Positions 8,666-16,499 of a DNA stretch of 64,000 nucleotides are shown here, in pieces. Each line of letters starts with the position of its first letter. The first letter of the stretch is position 1. The DNA is from Algoriphagus sp. A40. GTDB taxonomy: Bacteria > Bacteroidota > Bacteroidia > Cytophagales > Cyclobacteriaceae. The position numbers and the translations under genes were made by a program. A model generated the notes under the pieces. That model saw only the letters and a program-made list of their open reading frames with translations, had not been told where the DNA came from and made no database searches. Where the stretch lies: contig NZ_MUNY01000036.1 of the NCBI RefSeq assembly GCF_002002735.1, positions 97,430 through 161,429 on the forward strand, given 5' to 3'.

Positions 8666-9907
8666 ATGCTAAATCAAATCCTCTCCCACCTCCAAAACCC
8701 CGGAGAACTGGAGAAACTTTACCGGTCCAACAAGTCCGAATTCAAACAGGCCTTTCTTTCGGTTTATCCTGAAATCAAGGGCAAAGAACTGACTGAATTC
8801 TGGCACGAACGCCTCAAAGACGAGCCTGACGCTATTTCCTGGGGTTCCAAAAAAGAACATGGCTATGTAATTCTCGCCATTCTGATAGCCGGTTTTCTGG
8901 CCAAAATTCCTGAGATCTTCTCCGTCGATGAGGAATTTTTCTATCCGAGAAATATCAGCTTTATCGTCCTGCCCCTGATCACGGCCTTTTTTGCCTGGAA
9001 AAACCAACTCTCCCTCAACGCCAAAGCCGTGCTTGTCGGCATCACCGGACTTTCGCTGGTTTATATCAATTCACTTCCCGGAGGAGAAACCGACATGCTG
9101 GTTTTGGCCTGTATCCATTTGCCGCTTATTCTTTGGGGATTGTTGGGTGCTGCGTACTCCGGACGGGATCTTCTGAATTGGAAAAACCGCTTGAGTTACC
9201 TGAGATTTAATGGAGAAGCTGCGGTCATGTCTGTCTTGATCGGAATTGGAGGCGGGCTGCTCAGTGCAATCACGATCAACTTGTTTCTATTGATAGATGT
9301 CCAAATCGGAGACTTTTGGGCTCGATACGTGGTGCCATTTGGACTTCCGGCGGTTCCGATTCTTGGAGTTTACCTTACCCACACCAATCCTCAGTTGGTC
9401 AACAAAGTATCTCCGGTGATTGCCAAAATCTTCAGTCCGCTGGTGTTGGTGATGTTGGTAGTTTACCTGGTAGCCATTGCCGTGACCGGAAAAGATCCCT
9501 ACAACGACCGGGAATTCCTGATGCTTTTCAACGTGGTCTTGATCGGAGTGATTGCTTTGATTTTCTTTTCCGTTGCCGAGAGTTCAGGCAAAAAAACCGA
9601 TTACTCCGGTGTCTGGATTCTACTGCTGCTTTCCATTGTGACTGTGGTGGTCAATGGAGTCGCCCTTTCTGCGATTGTATTCCGGATTTCCGAGTGGGGA
9701 ATTACTCCAAACCGAATGGCGGTGTTGGGTGGAAATATTCTGATTTTGATCCACCTCCTAAAGATCACGTGGAAGCTTTACCAAACTGCCACGAAGAAAG
9801 CTGCGCTGGAAGAAGTGGGAAAAACCATTGTGGTGTACCTGCCGATTTACATGCTCTGGACCGCTGTGGTGGTGTTTTTGTTTCCGGTGATGTTTGGGTT
9901 TGAGTGA
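8666..9907 (+). CDS. DUF4153 family membrane protein
   Basis: A 413-residue integral membrane protein. The first 70 residues are soluble and charged (PGELEKLYRSNKSEFKQAF), then about ten hydrophobic segments follow to the C terminus. The order of segments, the YSGRDLLNWKNRLSYLRFNGE loop region and the VTGKDPYNDRE loop fit DUF4153, a membrane family of unknown function frequent in Bacteroidota. It begins 50 bp after the small three-TM gene and is probably in one transcript with it under the winged-helix regulator. Confidence 0.75.
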   Translation: MLNQILSHLQNPGELEKLYRSNKSEFKQAFLSVYPEIKGKELTEFWHERLKDEPDAISWGSKKEHGYVILAILIAGFLAKIPEIFSVDEEFFYPRNISFIVLPLITAFFAWKNQLSLNAKAVLVGITGLSLVYINSLPGGETDMLVLACIHLPLILWGLLGAAYSGRDLLNWKNRLSYLRFNGEAAVMSVLIGIGGGLLSAITINLFLLIDVQIGDFWARYVVPFGLPAVPILGVYLTHTNPQLVNKVSPVIAKIFSPLVLVMLVVYLVAIAVTGKDPYNDREFLMLFNVVLIGVIALIFFSVAESSGKKTDYSGVWILLLLSIVTVVVNGVALSAIVFRISEWGITPNRMAVLGGNILILIHLLKITWKLYQTATKKAALEEVGKTIVVYLPIYMLWTAVVVFLFPVMFGFE

Positions 9908-10087
9908 TGCTTCGGCTACGCTCAGCACAAGGAAATGGTCAACGGTCGACGGACGACCGTCAACAGCTGTTCCGTTTGGGCTTGGGGCTTTGGATTCCTA
10001 GGCTAGTGCAGGGAAAAATCTTAAGGTTAATTTGGTTGAATATTCAAGATTGGCGGCTGATTTCGGCCGCCACACTTTTTTCTAGCC
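9908..10087. other. Intergenic, GC-rich decayed repeat then AT-rich junction
   Basis: Positions about 9930-9975 hold a GTCAACGGTCGACGG-type tract also seen in variant form near 24895 and 52420. After about 10060 composition turns AT-rich, marking the left edge of the island. Confidence 0.4.
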
Positions 10088-10286
10088 ATTTTAAACAAAA
10101 ATTTTCACAGCACTATAGATAGTTTAGACGAAATAGTTAATTTGGTCATAGAACAGGGCGAAACTAATCGCAAGGAAAAAATACCTGCAGCAGTTGCGAG
10201 AGGCACGCCAAGATGAGATGCTTTACGCAATAAAAAGGGGGAGTTTCGGATATAAAACGTTGGCAATAATTTTAAACGACAAATAA
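10088..10286 (+). pseudogene. Frameshifted remnant of a small charged protein
   Basis: Two adjacent frames join into one plausible protein. The first reads SLDEIVNLVIEQGETNRKEK and breaks at a six-A run (10176-10181). Dropping one A restores YLQQLREARQDEMLY followed by AIKRGSFGYKTLAIILNDK and a TAA at 10284. No ATG is in frame at the left, so the beginning may also be lost. Its stop lies 4 bp before the next gene's ATG, as expected of a former operon partner. Family unknown; the end has a helix-turn-helix-like feel but that is speculative. A sequencing error in the A-run is an alternative. Confidence 0.45.
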
Positions 10287-10290
10287 ATTT

Positions 10291-11163
10291 ATGGAAAATC
10301 CGAAAATACAGCCAGACAAAATTACAAAACCAATACAGCTATTAGCAGTTTGGTTTGCTGGACTAGTTCTATTGGTTGGACTTCTTTTAACAGGTGCGAA
10401 GACGATTAATGAACCCATTTGGTTAGTCCCAGTTTTAGCAATTTCAGCAATATTGATAATTCCAATATTTCTTTATTTCGTGTTCCTACTTCAGACTAAA
10501 TATCGTCCTCAAATGCAAGAAGACACTTTTTATTCTAGGTATCTAGATACATCTACCAATAAAACGGTTATTTTAACTGAGGAGTCAACAATAAATTCAA
10601 CTGTAATAGAATTACAAAATCAGGTTATTCAATTGACCGAATCAAATAAGACTTACTTAAAAAACATAGAGAGTTTAATCAAGGATACAAAATCACAAGA
10701 CACAAAAAAGATTTCAGAGATTGAAGCCTACATTAAGACCTCAAATGAAAATTTCACTAAAGTAGAAGAGAACATTAAAAAATCACAGTTTCAAATCAAA
10801 TTAAATAGGTTACTTCCAAAATTCTCTGAATACAGACTTGCTATTGTTAAAAACGGATTTGAGAATTTAGAAGAATTTACTGGTGGGGGTGGAAAGCTAT
10901 TAGACAGAGCCTTAATTTCTGTTGGCATGAATGTTGACCCTAAATTCGTATTGGAAGTGATAAAAATATTAAAGCCATTGGGGCTTGAAATTATCAATTT
11001 AATAAATAACGGACACCAGCAAGAAAAGAGAAAAAATGAAGTTGTAGTCGGATCACATGCATATAATAATACTGAGCTTGTTACACTAAATATTGATTCT
11101 GTATTTATAGAGACACTTTCAAATATTGAAAACAAAGAGCTGTTTCAATCAATGTTTAAATAA
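10291..11163 (+). CDS. Two-TM coiled-coil protein of unknown function
   Basis: A 290-residue protein with two N-terminal membrane helices (about 17-36 and 44-69), then a Gln/Asn/Lys-rich coiled-coil region (about 95-175) and a C-terminal globular part containing EEFTGGGGKLLDRALISVG and a stretch of hydrophobic helices near 225-250. The N terminus should be in the cytoplasm with the long C-terminal portion also cytoplasmic. The AT content is clearly higher than in the chromosomal genes to the left, pointing to acquisition. It is followed 64 bp later by the RES-like gene. I do not recognise the family; membrane-plus-coiled-coil partners of toxin-like enzymes occur in defence modules, but that role is only an inference here. 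Confidence 0.6.
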   Translation: MENPKIQPDKITKPIQLLAVWFAGLVLLVGLLLTGAKTINEPIWLVPVLAISAILIIPIFLYFVFLLQTKYRPQMQEDTFYSRYLDTSTNKTVILTEESTINSTVIELQNQVIQLTESNKTYLKNIESLIKDTKSQDTKKISEIEAYIKTSNENFTKVEENIKKSQFQIKLNRLLPKFSEYRLAIVKNGFENLEEFTGGGGKLLDRALISVGMNVDPKFVLEVIKILKPLGLEIINLINNGHQQEKRKNEVVVGSHAYNNTELVTLNIDSVFIETLSNIENKELFQSMFK

Positions 11164-11227
11164 AATTACCTCTAACAGACGAGTGGCTAATTGAACATTC
11201 TGAATTCTAATAAACATTGGTGCTTAA

Positions 11228-12154
11228 TTGAAAGTAAGTCCTTCTAACTTTGCTACTTCTCCAAGCTGGAAAACGTTAAAACCATTTATTTTGAGTACCC
11301 ATCTTATGACACTTGATACTGTAAATATTGCAATCAGCAAATTAGAAAAATTAGACCCAGATGATGAATTTGCTTACGAGAACGCAATGATAGCTTTTCT
11401 TACAATTAAGGGCATTCCAGTAATTATCGATATTTTAGGACCGTCAACTACGGTTGTGCGGTCAAGGACTCACACGAAAGACGAAATTCAATTCAATAAA
11501 GTATCAGAAATATTTATTGCCCCACAAGAAGTTGTAAAATCTTTTGCAAGATGTAATCGTCCATTTCAATCTAAACTTTATTCTTCAGAGACCAGAGAAA
11601 TATCTTATTTGGAAATCGCAGATGATTGGACAAAAAATATTAATCCTGGCGATACGGTTTATGTAACTATTAGCAAGTGGGAAATACAAAACCCTTTAAA
11701 AATAGTTATTATTACTTCACCAGATAAACACTTACGAGTGTCAGACTTCGATAAACATTATGGAAAAGGTTTCGACGAGACGATTCAACAATATGACCCA
11801 GAAACAAAAGCGGGGGCAATAGTTTTATATAGATTTTTGTTTGAGAAATTTAGGAGACATGCAAAAAAAGACCAAAAGACTTATATCATAACCACAGCGT
11901 ATTGCAATCTGGCATTATACTTATCAAATGAAAAGGCAGACGCAATAATCTATCCAAGTGTACCTGCAAAAGAAATGGGACTTAATTTTGCATTTAATAA
12001 AGCTGTTTCAACATATGATATTTTTAAGCTTATTTCAGTTAGCAGAAATGAAATGCTTGCGACACTCTCGGATGACAACAAAATGGATTTTTCAGAACTC
12101 AACATAATTCATGCAAAAAGCTTCAATACGACGACAGACGAGATTATTTGGTAA
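11228..12154 (+). CDS. RES-like domain protein (possible NAD-consuming enzyme)
   Basis: A 308-residue protein whose central and late motifs look like the RES fold: VVRSRTH (residues 77-82), ARCNRPFQSKLYSS (107-120) with YLEI (127-130) just after, and IIYPSVPAKEMGLNFAF (240-256). RES proteins degrade or phosphorolyse NAD and use conserved Arg, Tyr and Glu residues, for which R80/R108, Y118 and E129 are the visible candidates. The usual Xre antitoxin gene of RES toxins is absent; instead a two-TM coiled-coil gene precedes it. The start is uncertain: TTG at 11228 directly follows an in-frame stop and gives a protein-like SWKTLKPF segment, while ATG at 11306 would remove 26 residues. High AT content matches its neighbour. 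The RES assignment is by pattern recognition only. Confidence 0.55.
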   Translation: MKVSPSNFATSPSWKTLKPFILSTHLMTLDTVNIAISKLEKLDPDDEFAYENAMIAFLTIKGIPVIIDILGPSTTVVRSRTHTKDEIQFNKVSEIFIAPQEVVKSFARCNRPFQSKLYSSETREISYLEIADDWTKNINPGDTVYVTISKWEIQNPLKIVIITSPDKHLRVSDFDKHYGKGFDETIQQYDPETKAGAIVLYRFLFEKFRRHAKKDQKTYIITTAYCNLALYLSNEKADAIIYPSVPAKEMGLNFAFNKAVSTYDIFKLISVSRNEMLATLSDDNKMDFSELNIIHAKSFNTTTDEIIW

Positions 12155-12167
12155 AACTTCTGCAATC

Positions 12168-12402
12168 CCCCCACTGGGTGTAGTAGGAATACTATTGGGA
12201 CTAGGTGAGTCTACAAAACACCTTCCTATCCTAACGAATTTGCAATTCGCTTTCTAATTGACAATTTATTTTAATTGGTAAAGCCCCCACTAGGTGTAGT
12301 AGAAAAATGCTTTGGACTAGGTGTAGTTTGTAACTACACCTTCCTATCCTAACGAATTTGCAATTCGCTTTCTATTTGACAATTTAATTTAATCGTTGAA
12401 GC
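12168..12402. repeat. Two near-tandem copies of a 116-118 bp repeat
   Basis: Copy 1 begins CCCCCACTGGGTGTAGTAG at 12168, copy 2 CCCCCACTAGGTGTAGTAG at 12284. The right parts are nearly identical over about 50 bp and contain the palindrome CGAATTTGCAATTCG (12235-12249 and 12353-12367). Copy 2 also has a 9-bp hairpin GGTGTAGTT/AACTACACC at 12320-12340. Related copies of the left part occur at 15793 and 18674. Confidence 0.8.
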
Positions 12403-12503
12403 TTTCTCCAGTCCCAGAAATTACTCGGGTTTAAAAGGACTAATCGATGTGGATTTTTGGTGAGTTTAGGCCAATGGCCAATTAAAAATTGGTCAGGATA
12501 TTA

Positions 12504-12526
12504 GGGTGTAGTTACAAACTACACCC
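12504..12526. repeat. Hairpin related to the dispersed repeat
   Basis: GGGTGTAGTT (12504-12513) and AACTACACCC (12517-12526) form a 10-bp stem with a 3-nt loop, sharing the GGTGTAGTT arm with the hairpin at 12320-12340. Confidence 0.65.
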
Positions 12527-12547
12527 AGGCCCACCCAGACTAAAAAC

Positions 12548-12583
12548 AGAAACGGGCAAATCAGTCTTGACTTGCCCGTTTCT
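12548..12583 (-). terminator. Terminator of the YKHP-repeat gene
   Basis: A perfect 12-bp stem, AGAAACGGGCAA with TTGCCCGTTTCT, and a 12-nt loop; on the minus strand it is followed by GTTTTTAG. It lies about 20 bp beyond the stop of the gene at 12603. Confidence 0.75.
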
Positions 12584-12602
12584 ATACTTAGCTACCCCTC
12601 AT

Positions 12603-12899
12603 TTACCGCCCATAAGGATGTTTGTATGACCTATTGGAACGGGTTGCAACATTGTCTGACGGTAGGATTGCCTTCTTTCTGGCAGTTCGCATGTCTGGGT
12701 GTTTATAATTCTCGCTCACGATTACAGAAGTAATGTCAAACGTAGTGCTCTGGCTGACCATGTGCTTTTTGGCATAGGCGGCCTTGTTTGGATGCTTGTA
12801 ATTGCTGGCAGAATATGTCGGATCATTCTTTGGGACTGTTTGACCTATCGCCAAGTTCATGCTGAACAGAGCAACTAACCCAATTATGGCTTTTTTCAT
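12603..12899 (-). CDS. Small secreted protein with YKHP repeats
   Basis: A 98-residue protein with a signal peptide (MKKAIIGLVALFSMNLAIGQ) and a mature part of about 78 residues containing three copies of a short motif: SNYKHPNKAAYAKK, ENYKHPDMRTARKK and SYKHPYGR. The motif spacing is roughly 30 residues. The ATG at 12899 is used because the nine residues upstream in frame do not fit a signal peptide. It is basic and lacks Cys. I know no function; the repeats could bind a polyanion or metal, or be a surface peptide. It stands alone between the dispersed repeats and the response regulator, with its own terminator. Confidence 0.65.
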   Translation of the reverse strand: MKKAIIGLVALFSMNLAIGQTVPKNDPTYSASNYKHPNKAAYAKKHMVSQSTTFDITSVIVSENYKHPDMRTARKKAILPSDNVATRSNRSYKHPYGR

Positions 12900-13011
12900 A
12901 AGTATAACGTTTGGTTCGCTATACAAATAAACGGCGCTTAAGCAGCTATGGAGATCAGGAAATACACCATAAATGACTCAGGGTTTATACGGATATGGGG
13001 GTATGGGAAGG

Positions 13012-13644
13012 CTAAATCAAATTCAGTTGAATGGATTTTTTGATCAGTTCGGCAGAGTTATTTACTCTCATCTTCCTAAGCATGTTTATCCGGTGAGATT
13101 CCACCGTCCGGATACTGATGGAGAGCTTATCCGCTATTTGTTTTGTGCTGTAACCCTGAGCAACCAATTGTAAAACTTCCTTTTCACGCGACGTGATTTC
13201 TTCAATGTCTCCATCTTCGGGACGTTGAAACGATTCTGCTATGATATTGGTAATGAGAGGACTGAAATATTTGCCGCCTTGATAAACTGTAGTAATTGCT
13301 TTTTCCAGCTCCGGCCCTTCTATATTCTTAAGCACATAGCCATGTGCGCCAATCTTTAAGGCGTTCAAGATGTAAACCTGCTCTTCGTGCATGGTAAGTA
13401 CAATGAATCTAACAGAAGCTCCTTGCTTGATAAGTTGCTCCATGGCTTCAAAGCCATTGAGAACCGGCATAGAAATATCCGTCAGAATTATGTCCGGCCT
13501 GGTTCTTTCAAATGCCTCCAGAAGTTCTCTTCCATTACCGGCTTCTGCAACAATTTCAAAATTTTCATTTTTACCCAAGAGAGATTTAAACCCCTCGCGA
13601 ATGAGGGGATGGTCATCGGCTAAAAGCAGTTTTATTTTATCCAT
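13012..13644 (-). CDS. NarL/FixJ-type response regulator
   Basis: A 210-residue two-domain regulator. The receiver domain (1-120) has the acidic pair D10/D11, phospho-acceptor D56 in LTDISMP, T-type switch at VLTMHEE and K in VLKNI. The LuxR helix-turn-helix (about 145-205) contains TSREKEVLQLVAQGYSTKQIA and ISIRTVESHRINMLRKM. It lies 6 bp downstream of the histidine kinase gene in the same transcript, so it is that kinase's partner. Targets are not visible. The C terminus ends normally. Confidence 0.92.
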   Translation of the reverse strand: MDKIKLLLADDHPLIREGFKSLLGKNENFEIVAEAGNGRELLEAFERTRPDIILTDISMPVLNGFEAMEQLIKQGASVRFIVLTMHEEQVYILNALKIGAHGYVLKNIEGPELEKAITTVYQGGKYFSPLITNIIAESFQRPEDGDIEEITSREKEVLQLVAQGYSTKQIADKLSISIRTVESHRINMLRKMRVNNSAELIKKSIQLNLI

Positions 13645-13650
13645 AATGCC

Positions 13651-15510
13651 TCAGGTTGTGGGGATCGGGATATGTACTTCAATACTTGTTCCTTCATTCG
13701 ATGAATGAATCTCAGCATATCCATCCAACAATTTGGCTCGTTCGCGGATGTTTCTCAAACCTAATCCATCTTTTTTCAAAACTTCACTTTCGACGAATCC
13801 TTTTCCATTATCTTCCACTACCACATAAATTTCGTCTTCCTTGTCCAGCACATGCAGACTGACTTTGGTTGCATGAGCATGTTTTACAATATTAGTAAGC
13901 GCTTCCTGGACAATCCGAAACAGCGCTATGCTCATTTCAAAAGTAAGTAAGCGATCGATGTCTTTGACATACGTGAAATCTACAGTGATTGAAGAATATT
14001 TTTTCACATGATCGCATAAACCCCTCAGGGCAGCTTCCAATCCATAATCAATCAGGGCATGAGGCATTACATTGTAGGATATACGCTTCACCTCATCAAC
14101 AGTGTTATTAATTTGATTTTTGATCTCCGCTTTCAATTCACTGTCACCTTCAAAACGATCTACTTGCATTCGGATCACGGTAAGCATCTGGCCCACGCCG
14201 TCGTGTAGCTCCTGAATGATACGTCGTCGCTCATTTTCCTGCCCTTGCAACAACGCTATTGCCTTCTCTCTGTCAAGCTTAATTTCCTTTTCTCTCAAAA
14301 TCAGCAGTTCATCACGCATGTGTAATAAAGCCTGGCCCAACATATCAGAGTCGCTAAGCGTTTTGAAAGATGTTTTAAAATTACCCGAGCCGATTTCCTG
14401 TGCAAAATCAGTGGTGCGCTTCAGGCCATCAGTCAGTTCGTTAATTGCTCTGGTGATCTGAATGATCTCATCTGTAGAGGATGTCAGGGGAGTTTGATTT
14501 GGAATTATGCCTTTCGACAAGGAAAAAACTGTGTTTTTCAATTCAAGAATTGGTCTTGCTATAGCATTCGACAGGAAAAAGGTAATCAAAACGATCAAGA
14601 GCAAAATAATCAATGTCGTTCCAATAAGATAATTTCGTAGTTCAATAATGGGAGCCATGGCCTCATCAAAATCCATTTCTGAAATAAGCATCCATTCCAG
14701 CGTGGCATTTTCAATCGGCCTTTGAACACTCAGCACTTTTTTACCGCGATAGTCGTCAATGATATGATCCTCCGACAAACCCCGGAAAGCATTGCGGATT
14801 GCCTCCGTATCCACTTTGATCGTGAGTGGCGGGACATCTGGGAAGAACCTGGATGTGGACCGCAGGCGATAATCCCCAGCGGCTATATACGATTCACCCG
14901 TGTTGCCCATTCCAGTATTCTCCAACAGAATATCCTGTACTTTTTGGAAGTCTTCCTCTACCCATATGCTGCCGACTACCTGATTTTTATCAACGATTGG
15001 AATATAATAATAGAGTAAAGTTTTCTTGGATGCAGAATAGGCAGATGCGTCTATGATTTGAAACAGATTTCTCTCTGACCGCAAAAGCGAATCCGCGGAT
15101 TTCTTCAAAAGTGGATAGACGTTCTCTTCTTTTGTACTGAAAAGGACCTGGAAATTGGTATCCAGCAGGTATAAATTTTTGAACTCATAAACTTTCAGCA
15201 ATTCCGAAATTTCCCCAAATTCATTTTTGGCGGATTTGCTTTTATTTGGTGCATCCTGAGCCAAAGACTGGTAAAGACCCAGAAATTTGTGCTCCAATTC
15301 TAACGCCTGAAGATCATTGCGTGATCTCCTGAAGTGTTCTTTGATGAGGTCGTTTTTTAAGATATTGATGGATAAAAGCTGGTCGATGGTTCGTTGTATT
15401 AAAGCATCGCGCATGACGATATAAAAGCCTGTGCATAAAACTACAAGGACCACCAGACCGATAGCAGTATGCGTAAGAAATAATTTAGACGAAATTTTAA
15501 GGCTTTTCAC
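13651..15510 (-). CDS. Membrane sensor histidine kinase (HisKA_3, NarX/DegS-like)
   Basis: A 619-residue sensor kinase. TM1 is at about 12-33 and TM2 at about 294-314, enclosing a 260-residue extracellular sensor with a double-Cache look (KNLYLLDTNFQVLFST; YYYIPIVDKNQVVGSIWVEE; GESYIAAGDYRLRSTSRF). A HAMP linker follows (315-370), then the HisKA_3 dimerisation segment with phospho-acceptor H436 in ELHDGVGQ and the HATPase_c domain with RIVQEALTNIVKHAHA and VEDNGKGF. This is the first gene of a two-gene transcript with the NarL-type regulator. The Cache-type sensor would detect a small periplasmic ligand, which cannot be named from the sequence. Confidence 0.9.
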   Translation of the reverse strand: MKSLKISSKLFLTHTAIGLVVLVVLCTGFYIVMRDALIQRTIDQLLSINILKNDLIKEHFRRSRNDLQALELEHKFLGLYQSLAQDAPNKSKSAKNEFGEISELLKVYEFKNLYLLDTNFQVLFSTKEENVYPLLKKSADSLLRSERNLFQIIDASAYSASKKTLLYYYIPIVDKNQVVGSIWVEEDFQKVQDILLENTGMGNTGESYIAAGDYRLRSTSRFFPDVPPLTIKVDTEAIRNAFRGLSEDHIIDDYRGKKVLSVQRPIENATLEWMLISEMDFDEAMAPIIELRNYLIGTTLIILLLIVLITFFLSNAIARPILELKNTVFSLSKGIIPNQTPLTSSTDEIIQITRAINELTDGLKRTTDFAQEIGSGNFKTSFKTLSDSDMLGQALLHMRDELLILREKEIKLDREKAIALLQGQENERRRIIQELHDGVGQMLTVIRMQVDRFEGDSELKAEIKNQINNTVDEVKRISYNVMPHALIDYGLEAALRGLCDHVKKYSSITVDFTYVKDIDRLLTFEMSIALFRIVQEALTNIVKHAHATKVSLHVLDKEDEIYVVVEDNGKGFVESEVLKKDGLGLRNIRERAKLLDGYAEIHSSNEGTSIEVHIPIPTT

Positions 15511-15852
15511 TAGGTTTCGATGAGATACAAATGTTCAATTTATAGGCATTTGAAAAGATAGAATTTTAATAATAACAATCCTACGTGATTCCTTTTCGCC
15601 AAAAAACAGATATTGACACTTGCACTTTGATCCCGGCAGGTTGAGATATCGGACAATGAAATGCTTCCTAAACCTATCCGAACACAGGCCAATTCGGTGG
15701 CGCAGTTGCAAAACTTCAACATTCGCACACGAATACTGGAAACAAGACAAACCACAATTGAATGAGAAAACTAATTGCAGGAATGAATATGACCCCCCAC
15801 TGAGTGTGGCAGGATTTTAGTTGAGACTAGGTGTAGGCAAAACACACTAAAA
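15511..15852. other. Divergent intergenic region
   Basis: About 340 bp between the divergent histidine kinase and GNAT genes. It contains no coding frame; its right end is a copy of the dispersed CCCCACTGAGTGT repeat (15793-15850), which runs to within 3 bp of the GNAT start codon. Confidence 0.55.
15793..15850. repeat. Dispersed CCCCACTGAGTGT repeat, copy upstream of GNAT
   Basis: CCCCCCACTGAGTGTGGCAG followed by GATTTTAGTTGAGACTAG and GTGTAGGCAAAACAC. It aligns with the copy at 18674 and with the left halves of the repeats at 12168 and 12284. The hairpin of the 18674 copy is lost here. Confidence 0.7.
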
Positions 15853-16311
15853 ATGGACGATTATGATTTCAAGATAGAGGCATATCGGGAGGGTTTCAGA
15901 GACCAGCTCATAGGCGTTTGGGAAAGATCCGTTCTGGCCACCCACCACTTTTTGTCTCCGACCGACTTCGAAGAAATCAAAGAATTGGTCAAGTCGATAG
16001 ATTTCAATCAGCTGGACGTCTTTTGTCTGACCGGTGAAGACCGGGTATTGGGTTTTGTCGGTGTCCTGGACAGGAAAGTAGAAATGCTTTTTCTGGATCC
16101 AGACTTTTTCGGACAAGGCCTCGGGAAAAAGCTTTTGATGTTTGCGCTGACTCAGCTAGGAGCGGGCAAGGTTGATGTGAACGAACAGAATTCCAAGGCT
16201 GTCGAGTTTTACCGAAGATCCGGATTTCAGACATTTGAGAGGACCGACACGGACGACCAAGGCAGAAATTATCCCCTCTTGCGGATGAAATTGGCCGATC
16301 GTTCTGGATAG
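15853..16311 (+). CDS. GNAT family N-acetyltransferase
   Basis: A 152-residue GNAT protein. The acetyl-CoA pyrophosphate-binding motif is seen as FFGQGLGKKLL (about 84-94), preceded by the beta-4 strand EMLFLDPDFF and followed by VDVNEQNSKAVEFYRRSGF, the classic end of the fold. It most resembles the YjaB-like group (WERSVLATHHFL at the front). Substrate unknown. The ATG at 15853 lies directly at the edge of a dispersed repeat, so the native promoter may have been replaced or altered by it. Confidence 0.88.
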   Translation: MDDYDFKIEAYREGFRDQLIGVWERSVLATHHFLSPTDFEEIKELVKSIDFNQLDVFCLTGEDRVLGFVGVLDRKVEMLFLDPDFFGQGLGKKLLMFALTQLGAGKVDVNEQNSKAVEFYRRSGFQTFERTDTDDQGRNYPLLRMKLADRSG

Positions 16312-16499
16312 TTTTCAAAAGAATTTCGACAAATAGGCCAATTGCCCCTGCGATCCAATCTACCGAAAACGATATTTCCTTATCTTCGGAATGCAGTTCG
16401 ATTCGCGCCTTTTTTGGCTGTTGAAATCGTTCCTGCACTTCACCCACCCTACGAATAAGAGCAAGAGGTTTTGACTCTTTTTCGCCTAAATTTTCAACA

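Noticed and set aside
12168..12402. CRISPR array
   Set aside because: Only two long, near-tandem units with no uniform spacers and no cas genes anywhere in the window.
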